From Sphingomonas sp. QA11 (GTDB lineage Bacteria; Pseudomonadota; Alphaproteobacteria; Sphingomonadales; Sphingomonadaceae), in assembly GCF_028473665.1 (NCBI RefSeq), contig NZ_CP098774.1:2232001-2296000 (forward strand): a stretch of 64,000 nt of DNA, given 5' to 3'. Below the pieces are notes generated by a model, which was not told the DNA's origin, did no database searches, and was given only the letters and a program-made list of their open reading frames with translations. This document shows, in pieces, positions 20,125 through 29,292 of the stretch (positions within the stretch are counted from its first letter, which is position 1; the number at the start of each line of letters is the position of its first letter). Position numbers and translations under genes: made by a program.

Positions 20125-21639
20125 ATGATGTTCATCAAGTCGAACGGTACCTCCCTCGCATTCCGGAATACCCTCGCCGCGAGCCTGATCCTCGCCGCGG
20201 TCGCCGGCACGCCTAGCGGCCCAGCCATTGCGTCCCCCGCTCCTCGCGCCGCGACATCTCCGGTCGCGATCGACGCGGCGCGCCTGGCATCGCTTCCAAC
20301 CTTCATCGACGGAGTCGTCGCGCAGCAGATCGCGACCCGCCAGGTCGCAGGCGCGGTGGTGACCGTCGTCCACAAGGGCAAGGTGCTCTTCACGCGCGGC
20401 TATGGTTATGCGGATATCGCCCGACGCGTGCCCGTCGACGCTCGATCGACCCTGTTCCGCCCCGGCTCGGTGTCGAAATTGCTCACCTGGGCGGCGCTGA
20501 TGCAGCAGGTCGAGCTTGGCAAGGTCGATCTCGACGCCGATGTGAACCGCTATCTCGACTTCGCGATCCCTCCCTTCGAGGGCAAGCCGATCCGCGTGCG
20601 CGACCTGTTTTCGCACAGCCCCGGCATGAGCGATCTTGGCTATGGCGAACCGGATCTGCTGGCGCACCCGCGCGACTATCGCGACTATATCAAGAAGCAT
20701 ATCCCGGCACGGCTCTGGGCACCCGGAACCGAGATTTCCTACTCCAACTATGGCGCGGCGCTCGCTGGCTATATCGTGGAACGGGTCTCGAACGAGCCCT
20801 TTCCGGACTATGTCGATCGCCATCTGTTCAAGCCGCTGGGCATGAACACGACAACCTTCCGCGAGCCGCTGCCCGAAGCATGGGCGGGACATATGGCGCT
20901 GGGTTACGGCTTCAAGGATGGGCGCCTCGTGGCCAAGCCCTATGAGAATTTCAGCTTCATCATGCCGGCGGGATCGGCCGCAGCGACGGCACCCGACATG
21001 GCCCGGTTCATGCTCGCCATGCTGGCTCGCGGAACGCTGGGCGGCGCGCGCATCCTTTCGCCCGCCTCGGTCGACCTGCTCCAGAGCAATTCCCTCGCCA
21101 ACGCGCCGCATCTCGAAGGCATGGCGCACGGCTTCATGGTCGCGCGCGAGGCTAACCCCCGCATGATCGGCCATGGCGGCAATACGGTCGATTTCCACTC
21201 CTACCTATTGCTCGCGCCGGAGGCTGATTTCGGCTTCTTCGTTTCAGTGACCGGCGGGCCGGACAGCAGCCCGGCCCGCACCGAACTCAGCAATGCGATC
21301 ATCGGCCGCCTGTTCCCCGCCAAACCCGCCCAGCGCGCATCTGGCGAGGAGGCGCGGCCGTCACTCGGCCAGTATCGCGCCAATCGCCGCGACTATGGCA
21401 AGCCAGCCGATCCGGCCGGCGACCTGACGGTGTCGGTGGCCGGCCCGAACACGGTGATTACCAAGGACAGCCAGGAAACGTTGTACTGGGAACGGATCGG
21501 CCCGCATTTGTACGAGCGGGTAACGGGCGCGCGCGACGGTGGCCCCTATGACCGGCTGGAATTCTACGGTTCCTCCGCTGACCCGCGCCTGTCCTTCGCG
21601 TCATCGCCCCACCAGACCTGGCATCTCATCAAGCCCTGA
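20125..21639 (+). CDS. Secreted serine hydrolase, beta-lactamase class C/S12 family
   Basis: Predicted periplasmic serine hydrolase of 504 residues. An N-terminal signal peptide (LAASLILAAVAGTPSGPAIA) precedes the penicillin-binding fold. The active-site motifs are Ser115-x-x-Lys118 (SVSK), Tyr206-Ser-Asn208, and His350-Gly-Gly352 in place of KTG, the pattern of class C-related esterases and D-amino-peptide hydrolases rather than true resistance enzymes. About 120 extra C-terminal residues form a separate small beta domain (LYERVTGARDGGPYDRLEFYG). It follows a TonB receptor on the same strand, suggesting linked substrate use. Activity on beta-lactams is not implied. Confidence 0.9.
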   Translation: MMFIKSNGTSLAFRNTLAASLILAAVAGTPSGPAIASPAPRAATSPVAIDAARLASLPTFIDGVVAQQIATRQVAGAVVTVVHKGKVLFTRGYGYADIARRVPVDARSTLFRPGSVSKLLTWAALMQQVELGKVDLDADVNRYLDFAIPPFEGKPIRVRDLFSHSPGMSDLGYGEPDLLAHPRDYRDYIKKHIPARLWAPGTEISYSNYGAALAGYIVERVSNEPFPDYVDRHLFKPLGMNTTTFREPLPEAWAGHMALGYGFKDGRLVAKPYENFSFIMPAGSAAATAPDMARFMLAMLARGTLGGARILSPASVDLLQSNSLANAPHLEGMAHGFMVAREANPRMIGHGGNTVDFHSYLLLAPEADFGFFVSVTGGPDSSPARTELSNAIIGRLFPAKPAQRASGEEARPSLGQYRANRRDYGKPADPAGDLTVSVAGPNTVITKDSQETLYWERIGPHLYERVTGARDGGPYDRLEFYGSSADPRLSFASSPHQTWHLIKP

Positions 21640-21661
21640 CTGGCAATAGTGAAGCACACGC

Positions 21662-21706
21662 TTGACAATCCTCCTGGCGCAACAATACTGAAGCCATTAC
21701 TTCACT
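21662..21706 (+). promoter_or_regulatory. Putative promoter and ArsR-type operator for SRPBCC/ArsR pair
   Basis: A perfect -35 TTGACA (21662-21667), a 16-base spacer and AATACT (21684-21689). Overlapping the start region is an inverted repeat, ACTGAAG then CTTCACT around six bases (21687-21706). A second AGTGAAG half-site lies at 21648. ArsR repressors commonly bind such dyads over their own promoters, so autoregulation by the ArsR gene two cistrons down is likely. Confidence 0.5.
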
Positions 21707-21723
21707 GATGGAGTCGTGGCGTC

Positions 21724-22200
21724 ATGGAACTCCAACCCGTTCTTCCCAATACCTTCGTGATCGAACGGCGCTATCCTGCCTCAAGGGAGCGCGTGTTCGC
21801 GGCGCTCAGACGGGAGGATCAGAAGCGCCGCTGGTATGCTGATCGCGACGGTCGTGAAGGCACCGCGTTCGAGATGGACTTCCGCGTCGGCGGCCGGTCC
21901 ATCTCGCGTGCCAGGATGGGCGCCGACACACCGTTCGAAGGTGTCGAGCTCGTGAACGAGGAATATTTCCACAACATCGTCTCCGACCGTCGAATCGTCA
22001 GCGCCGCCACCATGACACTCGGCGGCAGGCCCATCTCGGTCGCGCTGCTGACGATCGAGCTGGTCGCGACCGACAGCGGCACCGACCTGATCTGCACGCA
22101 TCAGGCGGTCTTCCTCGAAGGCGCGGACGGACCGGAAATGCGCGAGCATGGCTGGCGCGTCTTGTTCGACCGGCTGGGGGCGATATTGCCGGAGGCGTGA
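21724..22200 (+). CDS. SRPBCC (AHSA1-like) protein
   Basis: A 158-residue protein of the START/Bet v1-like ligand-binding superfamily, activator-of-Hsp90 type. It starts with the family pattern FVIERRYPASRERVFAALR, then FEMDFRVGGR in the middle and ends with the long helix REHGWRVLFDRLGAIL. These proteins bind hydrophobic ligands in a helix-grip cavity. In bacteria they are often paired with an ArsR regulator, as here, where the downstream ArsR start overlaps this stop (GTGA). The ligand is unknown. Confidence 0.9.
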   Translation: MELQPVLPNTFVIERRYPASRERVFAALRREDQKRRWYADRDGREGTAFEMDFRVGGRSISRARMGADTPFEGVELVNEEYFHNIVSDRRIVSAATMTLGGRPISVALLTIELVATDSGTDLICTHQAVFLEGADGPEMREHGWRVLFDRLGAILPEA

Positions 22201-22553
22201 CGATTTCCGATCCGACAGCTTGCCCCGACCCGGCGCTCACCGTCGAGCGAGTCCTGCGCGCGCTCGCCGACCCGTCGCGCAAGGCTATGGTCGAGCGGCT
22301 GACCGACGGGCCGCTCTCCGTCTCGAACCTGGCGGCGCCGCTCGGCATCACCCTGACCGCCGTCGCACAGCATCTCCAAATATTGGAGGAATGCGGGCTG
22401 GTGCATACCGAGAAGACCGGCCGGGTGCGGAGTTGCCGCCTCGAACCCGGCGGCTTCTCGATCCTCGAACGCTGGATTGGCGACCGGCGATCCCCGCTGG
22501 AAAAGCGGCTCGACCGGCTCGGCGACTTCCTGGCCGAAGACGAAACGGCCTGA
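22197..22553 (+). CDS. ArsR-family transcriptional repressor
   Basis: A 118-residue winged-helix regulator, GTG start overlapping the preceding stop by four bases. Typical elements: LRALADPSRKAMVERLTDGPLSVSNLA, recognition helix TLTAVAQHLQILEECGLV, then the wing TEKTGRVRSCRLEPGGF. The metal-binding ELCVCDL motif of arsenic-type sensors is absent, so it belongs to the SRPBCC-linked, non-metal subgroup. It probably represses its own promoter at 21662. Confidence 0.93.
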   Translation: MTISDPTACPDPALTVERVLRALADPSRKAMVERLTDGPLSVSNLAAPLGITLTAVAQHLQILEECGLVHTEKTGRVRSCRLEPGGFSILERWIGDRRSPLEKRLDRLGDFLAEDETA

Positions 22554-22617
22554 GCCGTTCCGGCGATTTCCCTGCTGCCGGGGGGCGAGGCCGAAGAATG
22601 TCCGCGCCGTCGTGGAA

Positions 22618-23100
22618 TCAGCGATCGATTTTGTGAAGCACCCGCTCGGCCCTGATCGTTCGGCCATTCTCCCGCGCGGTCGCCGAGATCGTCAGGACCT
22701 TGCCGACGAGCCTGAAAGCGCGCGTCTGGCTGGTACCGGTATAGCCCGGAACATTTCCTCCTATGACCTGCGCGGTCCAGCTGGAACCGGCATGATCGTA
22801 TCGATAGGTGCCGAAATAGGAAACGTACGAGGCGGGTGTCCAGCCGACGCGGCCGCCCGACGCATCCCCGCCGCCCGGATCGCCCATCACGTTGAACGAG
22901 AAATGCCCATCGGCGGTGAAGATGAACAGGCCGACCGGCTTTTCGCCAAACGGGTAAACCGGCGTATCTCCCTCGGGCATGTCGACAAAGCGATCGACGG
23001 CCCATGCACCGACCAGTGGATTTGGCGCCGCCCCGACCACACCGGCCGGCATCGCCAGCAGCGCCGCCGTTGCGGCCATCTGAACGAGCGACCTTTTCAA
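22618..23100 (-). CDS. Secreted lipocalin-like protein
   Basis: A 160-residue exported protein: signal peptide MKRSLVQMAATAALLAMPAGVVGA, then a lipocalin-like barrel with the N-terminal strand motif LVGAWAVDRFVD, a GLFIFTADGHFSFNV segment and the YFGTYRYD strand. It resembles the Lipocalin_5 group, which binds small hydrophobic molecules and is often attached to polyketide or stress loci. It is convergent with the ArsR gene and divergent from the autotransporter. The ligand is unknown. Confidence 0.83.
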   Translation of the reverse strand: MKRSLVQMAATAALLAMPAGVVGAAPNPLVGAWAVDRFVDMPEGDTPVYPFGEKPVGLFIFTADGHFSFNVMGDPGGGDASGGRVGWTPASYVSYFGTYRYDHAGSSWTAQVIGGNVPGYTGTSQTRAFRLVGKVLTISATARENGRTIRAERVLHKIDR

Positions 23101-23272
23101 TGCTTCTCTCCTTCGGTTGGCGCGAGCCGGTATCTGTCTGCCTGCCCGGATATAGCGAGTAGCAAATGAGGGATACTGCTATCCCGCGCAGGCTCCCGGA
23201 ATCCCCTGGACAATCGTGACCTTCCCCGGCAACCCGCCACCCGCGCTTGCGCCGTAACAACCGGGGGGTAGA

Positions 23273-26200
23273 ATGATTGATCGAGATGTGGCCGGCGTGC
23301 GCCGCCGGTCCTTTTGGCTTGGCGCGAGCGTGCTGGCGATGGGCGCTGCCGCAGCGTCGCCGGCATGGGCGCAATGTGCGCCCGATCCGACGGTCGCCAA
23401 CGGCACGACGACGTGCACCGGCACGAACACGAACGGCATCATGGTGACGACACCGGGCACCACACTGACCGTGGCCGGCGGCGCGAGCGTAACCAACACC
23501 GGCGCGCCGGCGGTGACGGTTGAAGTTCCGAATACGGTCAGCACGATCGTCGAAAAGATAACCGTCGCGGGGCAGATCACCGGCGGGAGCCAGACCGGTA
23601 TCGCATTGCTGACCGGCGCGCCCGCACCCTATAACGGCAGCACGACGCGCCTCGCACTCACCGTGCAGGAAGGTGGGTCAGTGTCGGGTTCGACCGCGCT
23701 CGCCATGGGCCGAAGTGGCGGGAACGTCTATGCGCAGTTGATCGCGACCATCGACAATGCCGGCACCATCACGGGATCGAGCGGAGTCGCATTGCGCGGC
23801 GACGTGGTCACTATGGTGGGTGGCTACCCGTCCCCTTATTCGGCTTTCGATTCGATCATCAACGGCGCGACCGGCGTGATCTCCGGTAGCGTCGTTGGCC
23901 CAGTCGGCACGCTGAATAATGCCGGCCTGATCGACGGCGGCAACTCCAGCGCAGTCACATCGGGAAATGCGGGCACGGACTACCCCTACACGATCCACCC
24001 GGGCGCATGGGTGAATAGTGGCACAATTCGGTCGAACGGCGCTGCTGCGGCGATCGCCGGTGCTAATTTCGCGACGCTGACGAACGGTGGCGTCATAGCG
24101 AATACCGGCGCCGGCGCGGCGGTCTCTTCCGCATTCCTCAATATTCAGAACCTGGCCGGAGGCCAGATCAGCAGTGCCGGCACGACTGCGATCGAAGGAT
24201 CGAACGGCGTTAATCTCGTCAATCGCGGTATCATCACGGGCAATGTAGTAACCGGCAATTCTGGTAGCACCGTAGATTCCTCGCTTGGCCGCATCAACGG
24301 CTCGGTCGCGTTTGGGGCCGGCAACGATACGCTGGTCGTCCGCTATGGCGGGGCCGCCGCGCCTATCACGGGAATCACCGGCACGATCAACGCCGGTGCA
24401 GGTATCAACACGGAAAAGCTTGCCGTCAGCACCGATACAACGATCAATACCCCGGTGACATTGCTAGCCGGGTTCCAGCAGTTCGCGATCGCTACGGACC
24501 AAGGCGTCACCACCACGCTGGGCACTGGCTTCGTTGCCCCCACCAACATACAGGTCGCCGGTTCGGGAACGCTTGTAAACCGGGCGGCGATAACAAGCGC
24601 AGGCACGGCATTCACGTTGAGCGGTGTCACTTCTCCAGCCCTTCAGCAGGTCATCAACGAGGGGAGCATTCATACTGCGTCGTCCACCCTCAACGCGGTT
24701 GTCGGCGCACAATACACCCGGTTTACGAACAGCGGCTCGATCACCTCAGCCGGCGCTGGCGTGCGCAGCAGCGGCAGTATCATCAACTCGGGCACGATCA
24801 CGACCAGCGGCACGGCTGTAGTCGCCGACGGAAACACGCTGACCAATGCCGAGACTGGTGTGATCCGGTCCACAAACGGCATCGGCGCACTGCTGCGGGG
24901 CAGCCAGGGAACTACGTCCCGCAACAGCGGCACGATCCAGGGTGCAACGGTGGGAGTCCAGCTTGGCGCCGATCTCGTCAACACCGGGACTGTATCGGCT
25001 ACGAACAGCGGGGGCACTGCGGTGCAGCTCGACGCCTACAGCACGCTGTACAACAATGCCGGCGGCGTCATCGGCAATGGCGGTCGCGCGATTTCCGGAA
25101 ATTCCTCCGTCACGTCGGTCATCAATGCAGGAACGATCAACGGCACCGTCGCGCTGACGCTCAATTCGGCTGCCTTCGGGGGATATAACGGCCAGCGTTA
25201 TATCTCCCTGAACGGGGGTGTCCTCAACGGCGATCTCGTGCTGGGTGCGGGTGCGACCCTGTTTACCGATCTCGTCAACACCGGTCCCGGCCAGTTCGCC
25301 GGCATCACCGGCACCGTGACCGCCGCGAACGGGGCGCTGTTGCGGTTGCGCGTGACCGGCACCCAGACGGCAACACTCGGCCCGATCGGCTCGTTTTCGA
25401 GCGCGACCTACGAGATGACAGATGGCGCACATCTGACGCTGACCGCACCCGGTATCTTTACCAACGGCGTCGCGCTGGCCGGTACCGGCACGGTCGACCT
25501 GAATGCAAACCTGACCACCACGACAGCGACACCGGCTCTCGCCGTAGTCGGCACACTGGCGGACAAGAGCAACTACGGAGACGGTGCGAGCGCGTTGTCG
25601 ATCACCAGCCGTGGCACGATAGCCGTTACGCGGGCGGTCGGCAGTACCATCTATTCTGGTTCCGCGGTCAGCCTCGGCGCAGGCGACAGCTTCACCAATC
25701 TCGGGACAATCTCCGTCACCGATCGCAATGCCTCCGCGTACACGGTCGGCATCAGCGGCGGGGCGGCCATTACCAATGCTGGCGCGATCCTGCTTGACGG
25801 CGGCACCGGCATCTCGGGCGCCATTCACGGCACCAGCGTTGTCAACACCGGCACGATCAAACAGATCAGCAGAGGTGCCAAGGCTACGGGCCTCACCGGT
25901 TCCATATCGCTGGACAATCGTGGGACGATCAGCGTTGGCGGCAACGCGATCAGCGCTTACAACTATAACCGGATCATCAATTCCGGCATAATGGAAAGCA
26001 CCGGCGGGATCGCGATCGGCGGCAGCGATACATCCGCAAGCGCCATGATCCTCAACGCCACCGGGGGGACCATCACCGGAACTGGTGGGACGGCGGTGCG
26101 CCTGTATTCGGGCCACTTCGTCAATGCCGGCACGGTGAACGGCACCGTGGATCTCGGCTATGGCTACCCCTATTATAACGGTGCGCCGCAGCGATCGCTG

Positions 26201-29194
26201 GCAAGCAGCGTCTTCGTCGCCGCCGGCGGCACGGTCACGGGCGATCTGTTATTCGGCGACGGCTCCGACCTGCTGCTTCAGACTGGCAGCACGCTCGGCG
26301 TCTCGGGAGTGGTCGACGGAGGCGGCGGCAACAACGTTTACGGTCGTGTGTTGACCAGCAGCGGCACCGTCTCGATCGATCCGGCGGGAGTCCGTAATTT
26401 CCAACACGCACTGGTCCAGGCCGACGGCAAGGAGACCGTTGTCACGACCACCGCCACCGGCACCTTCGGCGGCGATCTGTACGCGATCGGCAACGGCAGC
26501 GTGGTCAATCAGGCGGCGATCGCCGGTAGCCTGACGACCAATCTGCCGGATTTTCTGCCCAGTTCGATTCCTTACGGTTCGCTGTTTCCAGCCGATCAGA
26601 CGCTGGCGTCGCTGACGAATAACGGCTCAGTGCGAGGGGGCGTATCTGGTTCAACGTCGCTCTTCACCAACAGCGGTGCGATCACCTCGACAGCTAACAG
26701 CTATATCTACAGCCATGAGCCGGTGGTGTCGCTGTTCGGCCGCACGACGCTCGGTTTCACCAATAGCGGTACGATCGCATCGATCGGATCGACCGTGACA
26801 GATGGTCCAACAGTTCGGCTGTACGCCGCCAATGCCATGACGATCGGGAATAGCGGGCAGATCGTCGGCAGGGGACTTATGGCCGTAATATACCGGGCCA
26901 ACACGTCGCCGCTCGCGATGAATTTCACCAACAGCGGTACAATCACCAGCAACAGCGACACGGCGGCCGCCTATCTCGAGATCGTGCCTTTCGGCCAAAG
27001 CGATGGCGGCACCATCCGGATAGCGAACACAGGCACGATCGCCGCACAATCGAGTTCCAGTGCCTATGGCCTCCATCTCCACACAGGAGAGACCAGACAG
27101 CCACTCAGCTACGCGATCACCAACAGCGGCACGATCAGCGCCAGCCAGACGCCGTCGGAGGGCTCCGGCACATCGCCGATCATCGCGTTGTTCACTAGCG
27201 GCGCGGGGCAGACCGGCACGATCACCAATGCCGCTGGCGGCACCATCAGCGCCACCGGCGCCCGCGCCTTTGCGCTGGTCACCACCGGCAGCGCCCTTAA
27301 CCTCACCAATGCCGGCACGATCGCCGCGTCCGGCGGCACGTCGAGCGTGGCCATCCAGACCTATGATTCATTCAACAATATGATCGTCAACACAGGCACT
27401 ATCATCGGCGATATTGTCCTGGGGGCGGGCAACGACTCCATCGACAATAGCGGTGTGATCAAGGGGGCGGTGTCGCTCGGTGCCGGCGATGACCGGCTGA
27501 CCCTGCGCGGTGGTGCGATCACCGGCCCCATCGATGGCGGAGCCGGCAATGACAGCATCGATATCATAGGGGGCAGTTCGGCCGCACCGGTCGCGCTAGG
27601 CAGCATCACCAACATCGAGGCGCTGCGGATGGCTTCGGGGCTCGCGACCATCTCGGGCGCTGCCTCGCTCGGCGACGTCACGCTCAGCGGGGGACGCTTG
27701 ATCGGGCTGGCCGGCTCGACCATCACCGCGCCGACGATCAATGTCGGCGCTGGCACGACCTTCGGCTCCGCCGGCACGGTGAACGGCAATATCGCGGTGG
27801 CCGGCACACTCAGCCCCGGCGCCTCGCCGGGGACAATGACCGTGAACGGCAATGTAGCGCTTGCCGCCAGTTCGGTGTCGCTGTTCGAGATTACGCCGGC
27901 CGTGACCGACAAACTGGTCGTCAATGGCGCCGTCTCGATTGCGCCGGGCGCGACACTGCAACTCGCAGCCGACCGGCCGCTGACGCCCGGCAAGTCGCTC
28001 GACCTGATCGTGGCGAGCGGCGGCATTTCCGGCAGCTATGGCAGCGTCGTCAAATCCTCCTCGCTGGCCGGATATGTCTCCATTCAGGGCGGCAGGCTGA
28101 CGTTGCTTGGCCTGTTCCTCGGCGACGTGACCGTCTCGCCACAGGCGCAGCGCGCCGTCGGCTATGTCAACGACCTCCTGATCAGCGGCCGGGCATCCAC
28201 GGCCTTCGTAGCCGCTGCGCCGCAACTGACGAATGCGGCTGGCCTGGCGAATTCCAGCGCCTTCGCGCAACTCACCCCGGAGGCCTATGCGTCGGTCGGC
28301 CAGGTTGCGGTCGAGCAGGGACTGGAACTCGCCGATGCCGGACGGTCGCAGGCATTTGGTACGCTTCGTGATTCGCCCGGGCTCTTCAGTTTCGGCAGCA
28401 CGCTCGGGAATTTTCGAACGCTCAGTGGCGGCACGCAGGGGGCCTCGCGCGCGCAGATCAATGGCTACGGCTTTCTGGGTGGGGTCGGCTGGGGGAGCAC
28501 CGACTGGGCGATCGGCGGCTTCATCGGATATCTCAACAGCCGCGAAAATCTCGCCGAACGCGGCGCACGCAGCACGGTCGACAGTGTGGTCGCGGGCGTG
28601 CACGGCCGCTGGACTGACGGGCGGCTCGGGGTCAAGGCGACGATCGCCTATGACGGTGGCAGCGCCGATACCAGGCGCACGCTACCAGGCGGCTCGGCCC
28701 GTGGCGAATACGGCCTTCGCACCTGGACCGGAGATCTCAACGTCGATTATGCGGTACCGGTCGGACATGGCTGGATGGTGCGCCCCGGCCTCGGCGCGAC
28801 CGTCATCCAGGTGGTCCGCGATCGCGTGATGGAAACCGGCGGCAGCATTTACGCGCTCAATGTCGCGCGCGCGCGCGACAACGCGGTGTTCGTCGACGGT
28901 GCTCTGACGTTCAGCAGGGACATGCGCAGCGAAGCCAGGGTGCGCCCCTATCTGTCGTTGGGGCTGCGCTACCAGGCAACGGGGCGCACGCTTGACGCGA
29001 TCGCGGCGCTGGGTGGGGGCGGCTACGGCTTGGTGGCGGCTGGCGTACCGCGCGCGCCCCTGCTCGTCACGGCCACGGCCGGCGCCGATGTCCGTGTCTC
29101 GGAAAAGTTTGTGTTGTTCGGTGCGCTGAAGGGAGAGAGCGGGAATGCCGATCACCGCGGCGGCGTAAGCGCCGGGTTCCGGATGGCCTTCTAA
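23273..29194 (+). CDS. Giant autotransporter (type Va) outer-membrane protein
   Basis: A 1973-residue self-exporting surface protein. The ATG is preceded by GGGGGGTAGA and starts a signal peptide ending SPAWAQ. A Cys pair follows (QCAPDPT...TTCTGT). The passenger, residues of about 60-1680, is a long run of short irregular repeats built on N-S/A-G-T-I and VTNTG units, a beta-helix pattern. Near 1540-1660 are autotransporter-type strands (AGTVNGNIAVAGTLSPGASPGT). The C-terminal 280 residues form the translocator barrel, ending GFRMAF with the terminal Phe. Cysteine-poor Gly/Ser/Thr/Asn composition fits an adhesin. No protease triad was noticed. Confidence 0.95.
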   Translation: MIDRDVAGVRRRSFWLGASVLAMGAAAASPAWAQCAPDPTVANGTTTCTGTNTNGIMVTTPGTTLTVAGGASVTNTGAPAVTVEVPNTVSTIVEKITVAGQITGGSQTGIALLTGAPAPYNGSTTRLALTVQEGGSVSGSTALAMGRSGGNVYAQLIATIDNAGTITGSSGVALRGDVVTMVGGYPSPYSAFDSIINGATGVISGSVVGPVGTLNNAGLIDGGNSSAVTSGNAGTDYPYTIHPGAWVNSGTIRSNGAAAAIAGANFATLTNGGVIANTGAGAAVSSAFLNIQNLAGGQISSAGTTAIEGSNGVNLVNRGIITGNVVTGNSGSTVDSSLGRINGSVAFGAGNDTLVVRYGGAAAPITGITGTINAGAGINTEKLAVSTDTTINTPVTLLAGFQQFAIATDQGVTTTLGTGFVAPTNIQVAGSGTLVNRAAITSAGTAFTLSGVTSPALQQVINEGSIHTASSTLNAVVGAQYTRFTNSGSITSAGAGVRSSGSIINSGTITTSGTAVVADGNTLTNAETGVIRSTNGIGALLRGSQGTTSRNSGTIQGATVGVQLGADLVNTGTVSATNSGGTAVQLDAYSTLYNNAGGVIGNGGRAISGNSSVTSVINAGTINGTVALTLNSAAFGGYNGQRYISLNGGVLNGDLVLGAGATLFTDLVNTGPGQFAGITGTVTAANGALLRLRVTGTQTATLGPIGSFSSATYEMTDGAHLTLTAPGIFTNGVALAGTGTVDLNANLTTTTATPALAVVGTLADKSNYGDGASALSITSRGTIAVTRAVGSTIYSGSAVSLGAGDSFTNLGTISVTDRNASAYTVGISGGAAITNAGAILLDGGTGISGAIHGTSVVNTGTIKQISRGAKATGLTGSISLDNRGTISVGGNAISAYNYNRIINSGIMESTGGIAIGGSDTSASAMILNATGGTITGTGGTAVRLYSGHFVNAGTVNGTVDLGYGYPYYNGAPQRSLASSVFVAAGGTVTGDLLFGDGSDLLLQTGSTLGVSGVVDGGGGNNVYGRVLTSSGTVSIDPAGVRNFQHALVQADGKETVVTTTATGTFGGDLYAIGNGSVVNQAAIAGSLTTNLPDFLPSSIPYGSLFPADQTLASLTNNGSVRGGVSGSTSLFTNSGAITSTANSYIYSHEPVVSLFGRTTLGFTNSGTIASIGSTVTDGPTVRLYAANAMTIGNSGQIVGRGLMAVIYRANTSPLAMNFTNSGTITSNSDTAAAYLEIVPFGQSDGGTIRIANTGTIAAQSSSSAYGLHLHTGETRQPLSYAITNSGTISASQTPSEGSGTSPIIALFTSGAGQTGTITNAAGGTISATGARAFALVTTGSALNLTNAGTIAASGGTSSVAIQTYDSFNNMIVNTGTIIGDIVLGAGNDSIDNSGVIKGAVSLGAGDDRLTLRGGAITGPIDGGAGNDSIDIIGGSSAAPVALGSITNIEALRMASGLATISGAASLGDVTLSGGRLIGLAGSTITAPTINVGAGTTFGSAGTVNGNIAVAGTLSPGASPGTMTVNGNVALAASSVSLFEITPAVTDKLVVNGAVSIAPGATLQLAADRPLTPGKSLDLIVASGGISGSYGSVVKSSSLAGYVSIQGGRLTLLGLFLGDVTVSPQAQRAVGYVNDLLISGRASTAFVAAAPQLTNAAGLANSSAFAQLTPEAYASVGQVAVEQGLELADAGRSQAFGTLRDSPGLFSFGSTLGNFRTLSGGTQGASRAQINGYGFLGGVGWGSTDWAIGGFIGYLNSRENLAERGARSTVDSVVAGVHGRWTDGRLGVKATIAYDGGSADTRRTLPGGSARGEYGLRTWTGDLNVDYAVPVGHGWMVRPGLGATVIQVVRDRVMETGGSIYALNVARARDNAVFVDGALTFSRDMRSEARVRPYLSLGLRYQATGRTLDAIAALGGGGYGLVAAGVPRAPLLVTATAGADVRVSEKFVLFGALKGESGNADHRGGVSAGFRMAF

Positions 29195-29208
29195 GCTGAC
29201 GCTCCCAT

Positions 29209-29238
29209 GCCGCCCTTCCGGTCGACCGGAAGGGCGGC
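29209..29238 (+). terminator. Perfect 30-bp palindrome after autotransporter gene
   Basis: GCCGCCCTTCCGGTC followed directly by its exact complement, 14 bases after the autotransporter stop codon, then CTCTTC. It lies between two convergent genes (the M20 homologue ends at 29293), so it can serve as a bidirectional terminator, although no long T-run is present. Confidence 0.6.
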
Positions 29239-29292
29239 CTCTTCGGCACGGCCCTCGCCCGTCTTTTGCACGCCGATCCGACCCCGCCCCGC

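Noticed and set aside
20125..21639. Serine hydrolase as an antibiotic-resistance beta-lactamase
   Set aside because: HGG instead of KTG and the extra C-terminal domain point to an esterase or peptidase-like member; no resistance context.
24746..26116. 456-codon minus-strand frame inside the autotransporter
   Set aside because: Shadow of the repeat-rich passenger; no start signal or family motif.
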